From contig CAITTG010000122.1 in assembly GCA_903895255.1 (NCBI GenBank), positions 1 through 64,000 of the forward strand: a stretch of DNA of 64,000 nucleotides, read 5' to 3'. Position numbers and translations under genes: made by a program. The stretch's first letter is position 1. Each line of letters begins with the position of its first letter. The notes under the pieces are model-generated. The model was given only the letters and a program-made list of their open reading frames with translations, was not told the origin of the DNA and made no database searches. This stretch comes from an uncultured Verrucomicrobia subdivision 3 bacterium (GTDB lineage Bacteria; Verrucomicrobiota; Verrucomicrobiia; Limisphaerales; UBA11358). Shown here in pieces: positions 15,892 through 25,097 of the stretch.

Positions 15892-17112
15892 ATGACGATT
15901 TGGATTCTGACATTTTTGCTCGTAGGTTCAACCGTGGGACTGGGTTACCGCCAGGGGGTGATCCGGGCATCCTTTTCGTTGGTGGGCATTATTTTTGCCG
16001 CCCTGCTGGCCGGCCCGCTGGGTCATGTGTTTCATCCCATCCTGGCGCACGTGGGTTTCCCGAACGACACCATGGCCTGGATGATTTCGCCCATCGTGGC
16101 GTTTCCGGTGGTGCTCACCCTCTTCAAGGTGGCCGGCGCTTACGTGCACCGCCAGACGGAGGTGAAATATAAAAACACCTCGGGCGAACTGGAATATTCC
16201 ATTTATGAGCGTTTAAATCACCGGCTGGGCGGCTGTGTGGGCGTGCTCAACGGAACAGCCTATATGGTGCTCCTGACATTCGTCATTTTCAATTTCAGCT
16301 TCTGGACTTCCCAGGTCGCCGCCTCCGATGCCGAGACCGTTACCACCCGCCTGATCAACCGTCTGGGCAAGGACGCCACCAGCACCGGGCTGGCCAACAC
16401 CTCCGCCGCAGTGGGCAAATTGCCGGATAATTATTACAAGCTGGCGGATCTGGCCGGCCTGATTTGCCAGAACCCGGGCCTGAGCGCCCGCCTGGCCCGT
16501 TACCCCATGTTTCTCTCGCTACTGGAACGGGATGATATTCAAGCGCTCGCCGGCGACAGTGAGTTCACCAACGCCTGGGCCACGCACGCGCCGATGGGCG
16601 CGATCATGAATGAGCCCAACGTGCAAAATTTACTCAAAAATAATGAGTTGCTCAGCGCGGTTTGGGGGGCGGTGGAACCGAACCTGGACGACCTGGAAAC
16701 GTATTTAAAAACGGGCAAATCCCCCAAATATGATGGTGAACCGGCCCTGGGTTACTGGGACTTTAACGCGCGCGTCAGTTTCGCCTACCTCCGGCTGACC
16801 CAAACCAAAGTCAGCTCCGCTGAAATGCGGGCCGAACGGGCGTGGATGTCCCAAGCCTACGCTGATACCATTCTGATTGTGTCCGGGGACGACCAGGCCT
16901 TTTTGAAATACTGGCCGCATCCTGACCCCAATGCCCAGCCGGGCCAGCCCCCGCAAACCATCAACTGGAAGGGTCAGTGGTCCAAGGATGGCACGAATTA
17001 CACCTTCAATCTCACCAGTGGGAGCGACACCAAGACGTTGTCCGGTTCGGTGGATGGCCAGCGCATGATCGTGAAAGACGACAAGAGCACGTACGTCTTC
17101 GATCACGAGTAG
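15892..17112 (+). CDS. CvpA-family membrane protein with long extracytoplasmic part
   Basis: 406 residues from ATG 15892. The first about 150 hold four hydrophobic segments arranged as in CvpA (colicin V production) proteins: a GxxxGYRQGVIRASFSLVGI start, a Leu/Ala-rich second helix, FPVVLTLFKVAGA, and NGTAYMVLLTFVIFNFSFW. A helical soluble region (about 180-340) and a C-terminal beta-rich stretch (WKGQWSKDGTNYTFNL onward) follow; these are not part of classical CvpA and are unidentified. Its ATG overlaps the alternative upstream ATG of the divergent glycosyltransferase, so a shared CATG is used in both directions if that start is real. Confidence 0.7.
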   Translation: MTIWILTFLLVGSTVGLGYRQGVIRASFSLVGIIFAALLAGPLGHVFHPILAHVGFPNDTMAWMISPIVAFPVVLTLFKVAGAYVHRQTEVKYKNTSGELEYSIYERLNHRLGGCVGVLNGTAYMVLLTFVIFNFSFWTSQVAASDAETVTTRLINRLGKDATSTGLANTSAAVGKLPDNYYKLADLAGLICQNPGLSARLARYPMFLSLLERDDIQALAGDSEFTNAWATHAPMGAIMNEPNVQNLLKNNELLSAVWGAVEPNLDDLETYLKTGKSPKYDGEPALGYWDFNARVSFAYLRLTQTKVSSAEMRAERAWMSQAYADTILIVSGDDQAFLKYWPHPDPNAQPGQPPQTINWKGQWSKDGTNYTFNLTSGSDTKTLSGSVDGQRMIVKDDKSTYVFDHE

Positions 17113-17184
17113 AACCGGGATATAAGCTGGCCAAGCAGGCTTTAAACGCCTTGTCGTGGCGTGGCCCGGTTTAACTTCGTCGTC

Positions 17185-18225
17185 TCAGCTCTTGTGGCTC
17201 TGGTAAAGGGCCGTCAATGCCGCCCCGATGGCCTGCGAGAGATCCCCGAGCGAAGCGGAAACAATCTTGATGCGTTCGCGCTGCACCGGCCACAAATAGG
17301 TGCTGGCCGTTTCCCGGATTACTCCCAGATAACGCTCCCGGAATTCCGGCGTGGTGGCCTCATGATCCATCAAGCCCCCGCCGATCACGACATAATGGGG
17401 ATCCAGCGCCAGACAGAGATTCGCCACATGCAGGCCCAAGGCGCGCGCTTGAAAATCAAAGATCTCCAGAGCCAGCACGTCGCCTTTTTGGGCCAGTCCG
17501 CGCAGGGACAACGCTTTTTCCTTGGGCGTGGCGGTGGATTTGGCGAGCGCATGATCGGGATATTTGACCAGCTTTTCCGCCAGCAAATGCGGCAGGCCCG
17601 AAATGGTTGTCAAGGGTTCGATGCAACCCCAGGTGCGCCCGCAGCCGCAGGGCAGCGGTTTGGCATTCAACAGATGCAAGGCGGCGGGCATGTGCGCGGT
17701 TTCCATCCCGGCCAGCGTGTCGCCCTCGAGCGGGAGGCCATTGGCATCAATATAAGCGCTGCCCAGGCCGGAACCCGGGGCCAGCATGAGCACGGAGCAC
17801 TTTTCGGCGCCCCGCACCTTGGCCGCCTCGGCGACCCCACCGAGCATGCCGTCATTGCCCATCACCAAGGGAATGGCATGGCCCGCAGCCTGCGCGAGCG
17901 CCTGGCGATAATCCCGATGCACGTTCCAGCCCGCCAGACTCGCCGGCAAATTCGCCGACCGCCCCAGCACACCGTAGCTTTCATAAGGCCCGGGAATCGC
18001 CAACCCCACGCCTTGAACGGCTTCCCAGCCCAATTGGTGTTGCTGGAGATAATCGGAAATCGCCTCCACCCAGCCTTGGATCACGGCGTCCGGGCCGTTT
18101 TGGGCGTTGGTGGGGCGTTGCAACAGCTTGGTGGACACGGTTTTGCCATCCGCCCAAACCGCCCCCACTTTGGAGGTCGTCGCGCCACTGTCCGTACCAA
18201 TAAAAACTCCGCGGGTCGTGCTCAT
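17185..18225 (-). CDS. ROK-family sugar kinase
   Basis: 346 residues. Visible are the ATP-binding phosphate 1 loop GTDSGATTSKVGAVW, a VVIGGGLMD block near the C-terminus, and the family zinc motif CGCGRTWGCIE (about residues 191-201), which marks ROK kinases. The acceptor site EXGH is not canonical here (ETAH). The HTH domain of ROK repressors is absent, so this is a kinase and not a regulator. Substrate is likely glucose, N-acetylglucosamine or a related hexose, but cannot be set from sequence. It is transcribed alone, towards the cvpA-like gene. Confidence 0.85.
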   Translation of the reverse strand: MSTTRGVFIGTDSGATTSKVGAVWADGKTVSTKLLQRPTNAQNGPDAVIQGWVEAISDYLQQHQLGWEAVQGVGLAIPGPYESYGVLGRSANLPASLAGWNVHRDYRQALAQAAGHAIPLVMGNDGMLGGVAEAAKVRGAEKCSVLMLAPGSGLGSAYIDANGLPLEGDTLAGMETAHMPAALHLLNAKPLPCGCGRTWGCIEPLTTISGLPHLLAEKLVKYPDHALAKSTATPKEKALSLRGLAQKGDVLALEIFDFQARALGLHVANLCLALDPHYVVIGGGLMDHEATTPEFRERYLGVIRETASTYLWPVQRERIKIVSASLGDLSQAIGAALTALYQSHKS

Positions 18226-18557
18226 GCTTTAATTAAACAAAAAATGTTGCCAGCCAATAATTTAAGACTAAAGAACCCGGCTTTTCATCCAAAAAGCGGG
18301 GCAAATATTGGTTGAAAAAATATTAGGCCAGCGGCCTTCGGGAAACAAGGGGAAAGGCGGGCGGTGGGACGTCCGGCCCACCCCGAATAAGCCGAAAAGC
18401 TCCTGAATTGGCAGCTATTATGCTTGCTGTTACCGCCCACAATCACGACTCATTTTTCAATGTTTTTTCCTTGCCCGCCGCCATTTTAGCTTTTTAATGG
18501 CACGAGAGTCGTATGACTTTTAGAACCAAACTATAACTGACAACCACCTCCAACCTT
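18226..18557. other. divergent intergenic region between the ROK kinase and HU
   Basis: A 332-bp region that must hold promoters in both directions. It has a GTGGG/CCCAC hairpin near 18362-18380, but no promoter good enough to name was found. Confidence 0.5.
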
Positions 18558-18845
18558 ATGGCCAAAGCCCTCTCCAAAGCACAACTCGTCGCCGCCATCG
18601 CCGAAAAAGCGGAACTCCCGAAAAAGCAAGCGGCGGAAATCCTCGATTACATCGCCGTGCTCGCCTACAAACACGCCAAGGACACGTTCACCCTGCCCGG
18701 CATCGGCAAGCTCGTGCTGAACAACCGCGCCGCGCGCGTGGGCCGCAATCCGAAAACCGGTGAAAGCATCAACATCCCGGCCAAGCGCGTGGTGAAATTC
18801 CGCGTGGCCAAGGCCGCCAAGGACGCCATTCTCGGCGCCAAATAA
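18558..18845 (+). CDS. HU-family DNA-binding protein
   Basis: 95 residues, the standard size for HU/IHF subunits. N-terminal helices (SKAQLVAAIAEKAELPKKQA) are followed by the beta arm with GIGKLVLNNRAARVGRNPKTG, ending in the DNA-contacting INIPAKRVVKFRVAKAAKD. The conserved RNPxTG motif and the Pro that intercalates DNA are present. It binds and bends DNA in the nucleoid. It is monocistronic: a hairpin terminator begins 33 bases after the stop codon. Confidence 0.93.
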   Translation: MAKALSKAQLVAAIAEKAELPKKQAAEILDYIAVLAYKHAKDTFTLPGIGKLVLNNRAARVGRNPKTGESINIPAKRVVKFRVAKAAKDAILGAK

Positions 18846-18878
18846 TTTTCCGAATCGATTTTCCCTTTCCCTTCCACC

Positions 18879-18909
18879 AGGCGCTTCGCTTCCCGAGGCG
18901 CCTTTTTTG
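18879..18909 (+). terminator. intrinsic terminator of the HU gene
   Basis: Arms AGGCGCTTCG and CGAGGCGCCT (10 bp, one mismatch) around a 4-base loop, followed by six T. Confidence 0.88.
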
Positions 18910-18952
18910 TTTTTAATGCCCGGTCAAAACTTATAACTTGGGGGATATTTAT

Positions 18953-20305
18953 ATGAAACCTCGCGTCCGCTTTGCCCCCTCGCCCACCGGTTACCTGCAC
19001 ATCGGTGGCGCGCGCACCGCGCTCTTCAACTGGCTCTTTGCCCGCCACACCGGCGGGACCTTCGTGCTGCGCATCGAGGACACGGATGCCGCCCGCAATT
19101 CCCAGGAGGCCGTGGACGTCATCCTCAACGGTCTCCGCTGGCTCGGCCTCGATTGGGATGAGGGACCGCTCACGGGGGATGCCACCGGCCCCAGCAAGGG
19201 CGATCGCGGGCCGTATTTCCAGAGCCAGCGGAAGGAAAATTACCAGCGCCGGGTGGAGGCCCTGCTCTCGCGTGGGCTCGCCTATGAACACGAAGGGGCG
19301 ATCAAATTCAAAATGCAGCGCGAACCGGTGCTCATCAAGGACCTGGTGGTGGGCGACGTGCTCCGCAAACTCACCGACCGCGAGGAGATTGACCCGGATT
19401 TCGTGCTGGTGCGCTCGGATGGCCAGCCGGTGTTCCACCTCGTCAACGTCATCGACGATCTGGAAATGGGCATCACGCACGTGATTCGCGGTGAGGATCA
19501 CTTGAGCAACACGGCCAAGCACATCGCGCTCTTCCAAGCCTTCGGCGTGCCCGCGCCGCATTACGCCCACATCCCGCTCATCCTGAACGGCGACGGTTCC
19601 AAAATGAGCAAGCGCGACCAGGGCGCGTCCCTCACCAGCTACCTCGACACCGGTTTCCTGCCCGAGGCGGTGATCAATTACCTCTGCCTGCTCGGCTGGT
19701 CGCCCAAGGACAATCGCGAGAAAATGTCCCTCGCGGAAACAATCGAACTCTTCGACCTGCCGCAGATCCTGCGGCACAACGCGCGGTTTGATTACGAGAA
19801 GCTGCTCTGGCTTCAGGGTGAATACGCCCGGGAACTCGCGCCGGACCGCTGCTACGAACTGGCCGTCCACGCCTTCACCCGCGCCGGGGTCGATACCAAC
19901 CGCCATCCCCTGCCCTACGTCAAAGCCGCGCTGGACACCTGCAAGGGCAAATTCAAGACCTTCGCCGAACTCCCCGCCTACGCCGGCTTCTATTTCACCG
20001 ACACCGTGGAATACGATCCGGAGGCCGTGAAAAAAGATTTCGTGCCCGAGAACAAACCGCGCCTGGAAAAGCTCCGCGACGCCTTCACCGCCCTGCCCGC
20101 CTTCGACGCGGCGTCCATCGAAGCCGCCCTCAAGGAGACGGCCAAGGCCCTGGGTGTGAAAGTCGGCGTGCTGGTGCATCCCACCCGGCTGGCGTTGACG
20201 GGGAAGACGTCCGGACCGAGTTTGTATCATTTGATTGAGGTGCTGGGACGGGAGCGGGTGCTGGGGAGGATTGAGAGGGCGGTCGGAATTATGGCGATTA
20301 CATAA
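18953..20305 (+). CDS. gltX: glutamyl-tRNA synthetase
   Basis: Charges tRNA-Glu. ATG 18953, preceded by GGGGG eight bases upstream, gives 450 residues. Class I signatures are intact: PSPTGYLHIGGARTA with the HIGH-like HIGG near the N-terminus, and SKMSKRDQGAS as the KMSKS loop (about residue 218-228). The WSPKDNREKMSL and C-terminal anticodon-binding helices match bacterial GluRS, slightly short of the usual 470-490. The amino acid discriminators cannot be checked here, so whether it also makes Glu-tRNA-Gln is open. Downstream lies a REP cluster with a transposase. Confidence 0.93.
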   Translation: MKPRVRFAPSPTGYLHIGGARTALFNWLFARHTGGTFVLRIEDTDAARNSQEAVDVILNGLRWLGLDWDEGPLTGDATGPSKGDRGPYFQSQRKENYQRRVEALLSRGLAYEHEGAIKFKMQREPVLIKDLVVGDVLRKLTDREEIDPDFVLVRSDGQPVFHLVNVIDDLEMGITHVIRGEDHLSNTAKHIALFQAFGVPAPHYAHIPLILNGDGSKMSKRDQGASLTSYLDTGFLPEAVINYLCLLGWSPKDNREKMSLAETIELFDLPQILRHNARFDYEKLLWLQGEYARELAPDRCYELAVHAFTRAGVDTNRHPLPYVKAALDTCKGKFKTFAELPAYAGFYFTDTVEYDPEAVKKDFVPENKPRLEKLRDAFTALPAFDAASIEAALKETAKALGVKVGVLVHPTRLALTGKTSGPSLYHLIEVLGRERVLGRIERAVGIMAIT

Positions 20306-20358
20306 TTGGAAATTAGAAAAATTTGAAATCGATTTTAAAATAATTGCAGGAGCATACC

Positions 20359-20543
20359 GCCCCTACGGGGCTTTTGATCTTTTTTCGGTGGCGATTCTAC
20401 AAAGATGTCGCGCCTAGCGGCGCTGGCGGACATCCCAGCCGCAGCAGGATTAATCGAGATACCAGTGCCTTTCCCCAGCTCCGCTAGGAGCGCAATATTT
20501 GTAGGAATCGACCAAAATAATATTTCCAAGCTCCGTGAGGAGC
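20359..20543. repeat. family-A REP palindromes, left of the first transposase
   Basis: Four short hairpins: GCCCCTACGGGGC (20359-20371), GCGCCTAGCGGCGC (20410-20423), GCTCCGCTAGGAGC (20478-20491) and GCTCCGTGAGGAGC (20530-20543). The first two point left and the last two right. Each is followed on its own strand by a GxxATxTTTGTAG-like tail in whole or part. Confidence 0.75.
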
Positions 20544-20557
20544 GGCATCTTCGCGGC

Positions 20558-21022
20558 ATGGCGAATACCTACTCGCAAATCTACGTCCATGTCGTGTTTG
20601 CCGTGGAGGGCCGGCAAAATTTAATTCCACTGAAGCACAACGACGAACTGCAAAAATACATGACTGGGGTCGTTTCCGCCCAACGGCAGAAGTTAATTGC
20701 CATTAACAATATGCCGGACCATGTCCACATGCTGATTGGCCTCCAACCGGATTTGGCCCTGTCGGATTTGGTGGGTGATGTGAAATCGGCTTCATCCAAA
20801 TTCATCAAGGGAAAACGCTGGGTGGCGGGTAGATTTTCCTGGCAAGAAGGGTTTGGCGCGTTCTCCTATTCCCGGTCACAAATTAGTTCGGTGATTCGTT
20901 ACATTGAGAATCAGCAAAAGCATCACGCGAAAAAATCCTTTTGCGAGGAGTACATTCAATTGTTGGAAAAATTCAACGTGGAGTATGACCCGCGTTATAT
21001 TTTTAAAACTTTTGATAAGTGA
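20558..21022 (+). CDS. IS200-like/REP-associated Y1 transposase
   Basis: A single-stranded-DNA HUH transposase of 154 residues. The metal-binding HUH motif is in MPDHVHMLIG (about residues 48-57) and the nucleophilic tyrosine in SVIRYIENQQKHHAKKSF. The C-terminal tail VEYDPRYIF is typical of a Verrucomicrobia/Bacteroidetes group. ATG 20558 starts the conserved MANTYSQIYVHVVFAV; the longer frame upstream reads REP sequence. No IS200 accessory TnpB gene is present. REP hairpins lie on both sides, so it is best read as a domesticated REP-linked transposase and not an active IS. Confidence 0.88.
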   Translation: MANTYSQIYVHVVFAVEGRQNLIPLKHNDELQKYMTGVVSAQRQKLIAINNMPDHVHMLIGLQPDLALSDLVGDVKSASSKFIKGKRWVAGRFSWQEGFGAFSYSRSQISSVIRYIENQQKHHAKKSFCEEYIQLLEKFNVEYDPRYIFKTFDK

Positions 21023-21116
21023 TAAACCGGGTATGGCGGAGGGTCATTTTTCGAGTCGGCATATTCCGAAAACCAAATGATTAATAGCCAAAGGGAAATT
21101 TTCCCATGAATATGCC

Positions 21117-21181
21117 GCCCCTACGGGGCTTGTAATCTCATTGTGGATGGTTTTCCACAAAGATGTCGCGCCTAGCGGCGC
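21117..21181. repeat. family-A REP palindromes, right of the first transposase
   Basis: Hairpins GCCCCTACGGGGC (21117-21129) and GCGCCTAGCGGCGC (21168-21181). In order and orientation they repeat the pair at 20359-20423, including the shared ACAAAGATGTCGCG word, so the gene lies between directly repeated REP pairs. Confidence 0.75.
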
Positions 21182-21269
21182 TAAAGCACAGCGAATGGCA
21201 GTCGTCCAATCAATGGGAGCAAACACCCTTCGGCTTGGACCTGATATTTTAAACTTTAGATTTTGGCCT

Positions 21270-23972
21270 TCACCCCACTGCAATATTCACCATCCGCTTG
21301 GGCACGATGATGATTTTCTTGATGGCTTTGCCGCCGATGAATTGCTGCACCTTCTCGGAGGCTTTCGCCGCCGCCTCGATGGTGGCATTGTCCGCATCCG
21401 CGGCCACTTTGATCACGTCGCGGAATTTGCCGTTCACCTGCACGGGAATTTCGATTTCCGTCTCCACCAGCAAGGCCGGGTCATAGGTCGGCCAGGGCGC
21501 GTAGGCCAGGGCCACGGAGGAACCGGCATGCAATTTCGCCCACAATTCCTCGGCCACATGCGGCGCGAAGGGTTGGAGGAGTTGCAAAAAGGTGCGCAGC
21601 GCGGCCACCGGCTTGACTTCCCAGGCAATGGCTTCGTTCACGAATACCATCATCGCGGAAATCGCGGTGTTGAACCGCATGCCATCCAGATCCTCGGTGA
21701 CCTTCTTGATGCAGGCATGCAGGGTCTTGAGCTGGGCCGGCGTGCCGGGCACATCCTGGATGGCCGGGCTTAGTTTGATCAAATCCAGCAGCCCTTGCGC
21801 CTGCGTGGCATCCGCAGCGGTGGTCTCCGCCTGTTCGTAAACGGTTTCGCTCGCCTCATCGACAAACAACCGCCAGACGCGGCCTAGAAAGCGGTAGACG
21901 CCCTCCACGCCCTTGGTGTTCCAAGGCTTCACCATTTCGAGCGGGCCCATGAACATTTCGTACAAACGAAACGCATCCGCGCCGTATTCGCCCAGCACAT
22001 CGTCCGGATTCACCACGTTGCCGCGCGACTTGGACATCTTCTGTCCATCCTCGCCGAGAATCAGCCCCTGATTGACCAGTTTGTAAAACGGTTCGGGTGT
22101 GGAAACGTGGCCGAGGTCAAACAACACCTTGTGCCAGAAGCGCGCATACAGCAGGTGCAGCACCGCGTGCTCGGTGCCGCCGACGTAGAGGTCCACCCCC
22201 GCGGACTTGCCATTGGAGGCCATCCAGTATTGGTCGGCCGGCGTGCCCACAAAGGCCCCGGCGTTTTTCGCATCGGTATAGCGTAAATAATACCAGCAAC
22301 TGCCGGCCCATTGGGGCATGGTGTTGGTCTCGCGGATGGAGCCATCTGGCAGGGTCACCCAGTCCGTGGCGCGCGCGAGGGGCGGCTGGCCGTCGGTGGT
22401 GGGCTTGTAATCCTCCAGCGTGGGCGGCAGCACCGGCAGGGCGCTCTCGGGCAGCGCCTCGTGATACAAGGCCCCGGCGGCATCGCGCTTCCAAATGATG
22501 GGGAAAGGCTCGCCCCAGTACCGCTGCCGGCTGAACAGCCAGTCGCGCAGTTTGAAATTGACGGTCTTCTTGCCGAGGCCTTTTTCCTCAAGCCAGGCGG
22601 AGATTTTCCGTTTCGCTTCCACGGTGGCGAGACCGGTGATGAAACCTGAATTCACGGCGGTGCCGTCATCCGTGAAGCCCTGCCATTCCTTGCCGGCGGG
22701 CGGTTCCACCACCTGGATCACGGGCAGGTTAAATTTCTTGGCGAACTCAAAGTCGCGCGTGTCGTGCGCCGGGACGGCCATGATCGCGCCGGTGCCGTAA
22801 CTCGCCAGGACATAGTCCGCAATCCAGACGGGAATCTTTTCGCCGTTGACCGGGTTGATCGCATAGGCCCCGGTGAAGACCCCGGTTTTATCCTTGGCCA
22901 GCTCGGTGCGTTCCAAATCGCTCTTGCCTGAGGCAAAGGCTTGATAGGCCTTCACCGCCTCGGCCTGTTCGGGGGTGGTGATGGCGGCCAGCAGTTTGTG
23001 CTCGGGTGACAGCACCATGTAGGTCGCGCCAAACAACGTGTCGGGCCGCGTGGTGAAGACGCGGATTTTTTCCGACGAGCCGGCGATTTGAAAATCCACT
23101 TCCGCGCCCTCGCTGCGGCCAATCCAATTGCGCTGCATTTCCTTGAGTGAATCGCTCCAGTCAATGATCTCCAGATCGGCCAGCAATTTCTCCGCGTAGG
23201 CCGTGATGCGCAGCATCCACTGGCGCATCGGCTTGCGGACCACGGGGAAGCCGCCGACCTCGCTCTTGCCGTCGATGACCTCCTCATTGGCCAGCACCGT
23301 GCCCAGTTCCGGACACCAGTTGACCGGTGCTTCGCTCACATAAGCGAGGCGTTTGCCATCACGGAAGGCACGCTGCTGCTCGGCGGTGACGCAATCCGCC
23401 GGGAATTTCAACGTTTCAATCGGTTGGGCTTTATTCGTCGCCGGATTGAACCAGGAATTGTAAAGCTGGAGGAAAATCCACTGGGTCCATTTAAAATAAT
23501 CGGGATCGGTGGTGGCCAGTTCGCGGGACCAGTCGTAGCTGAAGCCGAGCGATTTGATCTGGCGAGTGAAATTGGCAATGTTCGCCTCCGTGGTCACGCG
23601 GGGATGCTGGCCGGTTTTGACGGCGTATTGCTCGGCGGGCAGGCCGAAGGAATCCCAGCCCATCGGGTGCAGCACGTTGAAACCACGCGCGCGATGGTAG
23701 CGGGCGAGAATATCAGTGGCGGTGTAACCCTCGGGATGCCCCACATGCAGGCCCGCGCCGCTGGGGTACGGGAACATGTCCAGAATGTAGTATTTCGGCG
23801 GGAACTGGCGGCCGGGGGCCATGGCATCGGTGCCGTGGCGCTGGGCAAAGGGATGCGCCGCGGGGACGGTCTCGCCCGGATTAAAGGCGCGAAAGGCCGC
23901 CTGCGCATCCCAGGTTTGCTGCCACTTGGGCTCGATCAAATGAAACGGATATTGTCTGCGACTGCTTGCCAT
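21270..23972 (-). CDS. leuS: leucyl-tRNA synthetase
   Basis: Charges tRNA-Leu and edits mischarged products. ATG at 23972 gives a standard start (MASSRRQYPFHLIEPKWQQTW); the ATG at 24011 adds 13 unconserved residues. The 900-residue protein has the HIGH-type FPYPSGAGLHVGHPEGYTATD, the CP1 editing domain with TTRPDTLFGATYMVLSPEH and YGTGAIMAVPAHDTRD, and KMSKSRGNVVNPDD. An insert after residue 30 (FRAFNPGETVPAAHPFAQRH) is unusual for the family. It is one of two aminoacyl-tRNA synthetases on either side of the transposase/REP block. Confidence 0.95.
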   Translation of the reverse strand: MASSRRQYPFHLIEPKWQQTWDAQAAFRAFNPGETVPAAHPFAQRHGTDAMAPGRQFPPKYYILDMFPYPSGAGLHVGHPEGYTATDILARYHRARGFNVLHPMGWDSFGLPAEQYAVKTGQHPRVTTEANIANFTRQIKSLGFSYDWSRELATTDPDYFKWTQWIFLQLYNSWFNPATNKAQPIETLKFPADCVTAEQQRAFRDGKRLAYVSEAPVNWCPELGTVLANEEVIDGKSEVGGFPVVRKPMRQWMLRITAYAEKLLADLEIIDWSDSLKEMQRNWIGRSEGAEVDFQIAGSSEKIRVFTTRPDTLFGATYMVLSPEHKLLAAITTPEQAEAVKAYQAFASGKSDLERTELAKDKTGVFTGAYAINPVNGEKIPVWIADYVLASYGTGAIMAVPAHDTRDFEFAKKFNLPVIQVVEPPAGKEWQGFTDDGTAVNSGFITGLATVEAKRKISAWLEEKGLGKKTVNFKLRDWLFSRQRYWGEPFPIIWKRDAAGALYHEALPESALPVLPPTLEDYKPTTDGQPPLARATDWVTLPDGSIRETNTMPQWAGSCWYYLRYTDAKNAGAFVGTPADQYWMASNGKSAGVDLYVGGTEHAVLHLLYARFWHKVLFDLGHVSTPEPFYKLVNQGLILGEDGQKMSKSRGNVVNPDDVLGEYGADAFRLYEMFMGPLEMVKPWNTKGVEGVYRFLGRVWRLFVDEASETVYEQAETTAADATQAQGLLDLIKLSPAIQDVPGTPAQLKTLHACIKKVTEDLDGMRFNTAISAMMVFVNEAIAWEVKPVAALRTFLQLLQPFAPHVAEELWAKLHAGSSVALAYAPWPTYDPALLVETEIEIPVQVNGKFRDVIKVAADADNATIEAAAKASEKVQQFIGGKAIKKIIIVPKRMVNIAVG

Positions 23973-24023
23973 AGAGGGGAGATTATGGGCACAAACGAGG
24001 AGGCGGGGCAATTATTCTTCGTG

Positions 24024-24049
24024 CGTAGCGGCAAACTGGCGTCTGCCGC
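24024..24049 (+). repeat. family-B REP hairpin (stem variant 2)
   Basis: CGTA then a 22-base hairpin with arms GCGGCA and TGCCGC around the constant core AACTGGCGT (24028-24049). Confidence 0.7.
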
Positions 24050-24060
24050 ATTAAGAAAAC

Positions 24061-24198
24061 GCCCCAAAGTCATCGACCAATGCGAACTGTCCGGGGTAAT
24101 GGTTCGTCTGGCCTTTTGAAGTCACCTGCAAACGCCAGTTTGCAGCTACGATATTTTATTGACGCAAGCGCGCTGGGGGAGTCTTTGGATTTTCCAAG
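24061..24198. repeat. 138-bp direct repeat, copy 1
   Basis: From GCCCCAAAGTCATCGACC to GATTTTCCAAG, nearly identical to 24261-24398. It contains an inverse-sense family-B REP hairpin (24126-24145). Confidence 0.85.
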
Positions 24199-24260
24199 AA
24201 GGAACCCACAAAAATCCATCCGCCCCCCCGTAACGGCAAACGGGTGTTAATTTAAAAAAA

Positions 24261-24398
24261 GCCCCAAAGTGATCGACTAATGCGAAATGTCCGGAGTAAT
24301 GGTTCGTCTGGCTTTTTTTAGTCACCTGCAAACGCCAGTTTGCAGCTACGATATTTTATTGACGCAAGCGCGCTGGGGGAGCCTTTGGATTTTCCAAG
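24261..24398. repeat. 138-bp direct repeat, copy 2
   Basis: Second copy of 24061-24198, exactly 200 bases downstream with a few substitutions; the REP hairpin is at 24326-24345. It ends about 90 bases before the transposase start. Confidence 0.85.
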
Positions 24399-24485
24399 GG
24401 AAGCCCTCAAAGGCTTGAAACTGATGTTGATTTTGCCAAATTATTCGCAGCGGCAACCCGGCAATTCCAGCTTGTTAACAAAACA

Positions 24486-25079
24486 ATGAGACCAGCCCCC
24501 CTGACACCACAACCTGAATGGCATTACCTGCCCCGGTTGGCGCCCGAACATTATCAAGGCTTTGCCGCGGTGCAATGGACCATCACCTTGGAACCGCGGG
24601 CCACCGGATGGCTGGATGCGGCATTCCATGCGCATTTCCGTGAATTGTTACTTCATGCGGCGGCCCGTGAGGGCTTGTTCTCTCCGGCATATGTGTTAAT
24701 GCCGGACCATATTCACCTGCTCTGGCTGGGTCTGCGCGTGGTCACCGACCAGTCCAATGCCATGCGCTTCCTGCGAAAATATTTACAACGCGAGTTTACC
24801 CGTCGTTCCACCAAAACCAGGTCATTCAAGCTCCAAAGGCAAGCTCATGATAGTGTGCTGCGGGAAGCCGACCGAACCCGGGGAGCCCTGGCCAAGTCAT
24901 GCTTTTACATCATGGATAATCCGCGACGGAAAGGATTGGTGGAACATCCGCGTGACTGGCCGCATTTGGGGGCAATGATTCCGGGACACCCCTTTTTGCA
25001 TCCACTGGAGGAAGATTTCTGGCCGGATTTTTGGAAATTTTATAAGGAACACCGGGAACCCACTCCAACCACAAAATAG
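24486..25079 (+). CDS. REP-associated tyrosine transposase (RAYT)
   Basis: A 197-residue Y1-type transposase. The HUH metal motif lies in MPDHIHLLWLG (about residues 73-83) and the catalytic Tyr in CFYIMDNPRRKGLVEHP, the usual RAYT version of the active-site helix. An extended N-terminus and the closing WPHLGAM...DFWPDFWKFY distinguish it from the protein at 20558. It is preceded by two and followed by three tandem units that each carry the same hairpin, the expected cis arrangement for a RAYT and its REPs. All core catalytic residues are present, so activity is plausible. Confidence 0.85.
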   Translation: MRPAPLTPQPEWHYLPRLAPEHYQGFAAVQWTITLEPRATGWLDAAFHAHFRELLLHAAAREGLFSPAYVLMPDHIHLLWLGLRVVTDQSNAMRFLRKYLQREFTRRSTKTRSFKLQRQAHDSVLREADRTRGALAKSCFYIMDNPRRKGLVEHPRDWPHLGAMIPGHPFLHPLEEDFWPDFWKFYKEHREPTPTTK

Positions 25080-25097
25080 CAATTGTGAACTGGCGTT

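Larger units (their letters stand above)
23973..24485. other. repeat-filled stretch upstream of the second transposase
   Basis: No gene. It holds one family-B REP hairpin and a duplicated 138-bp unit, each copy containing a further REP hairpin. Confidence 0.7.

Noticed and set aside
15834..15893. The upstream ATG of the glycosyltransferase.
   Set aside because: The GTG at 15833 gives the conserved start KISLVIPAFNEE; the extra 20 residues are unconserved and would overlap the divergent cvpA-like start. The longer form cannot be fully excluded.
18665..20230. A 521-codon minus-strand frame opposite gltX and the HU gene.
   Set aside because: Antisense shadow caused by high GC; no recognisable motif or start context.
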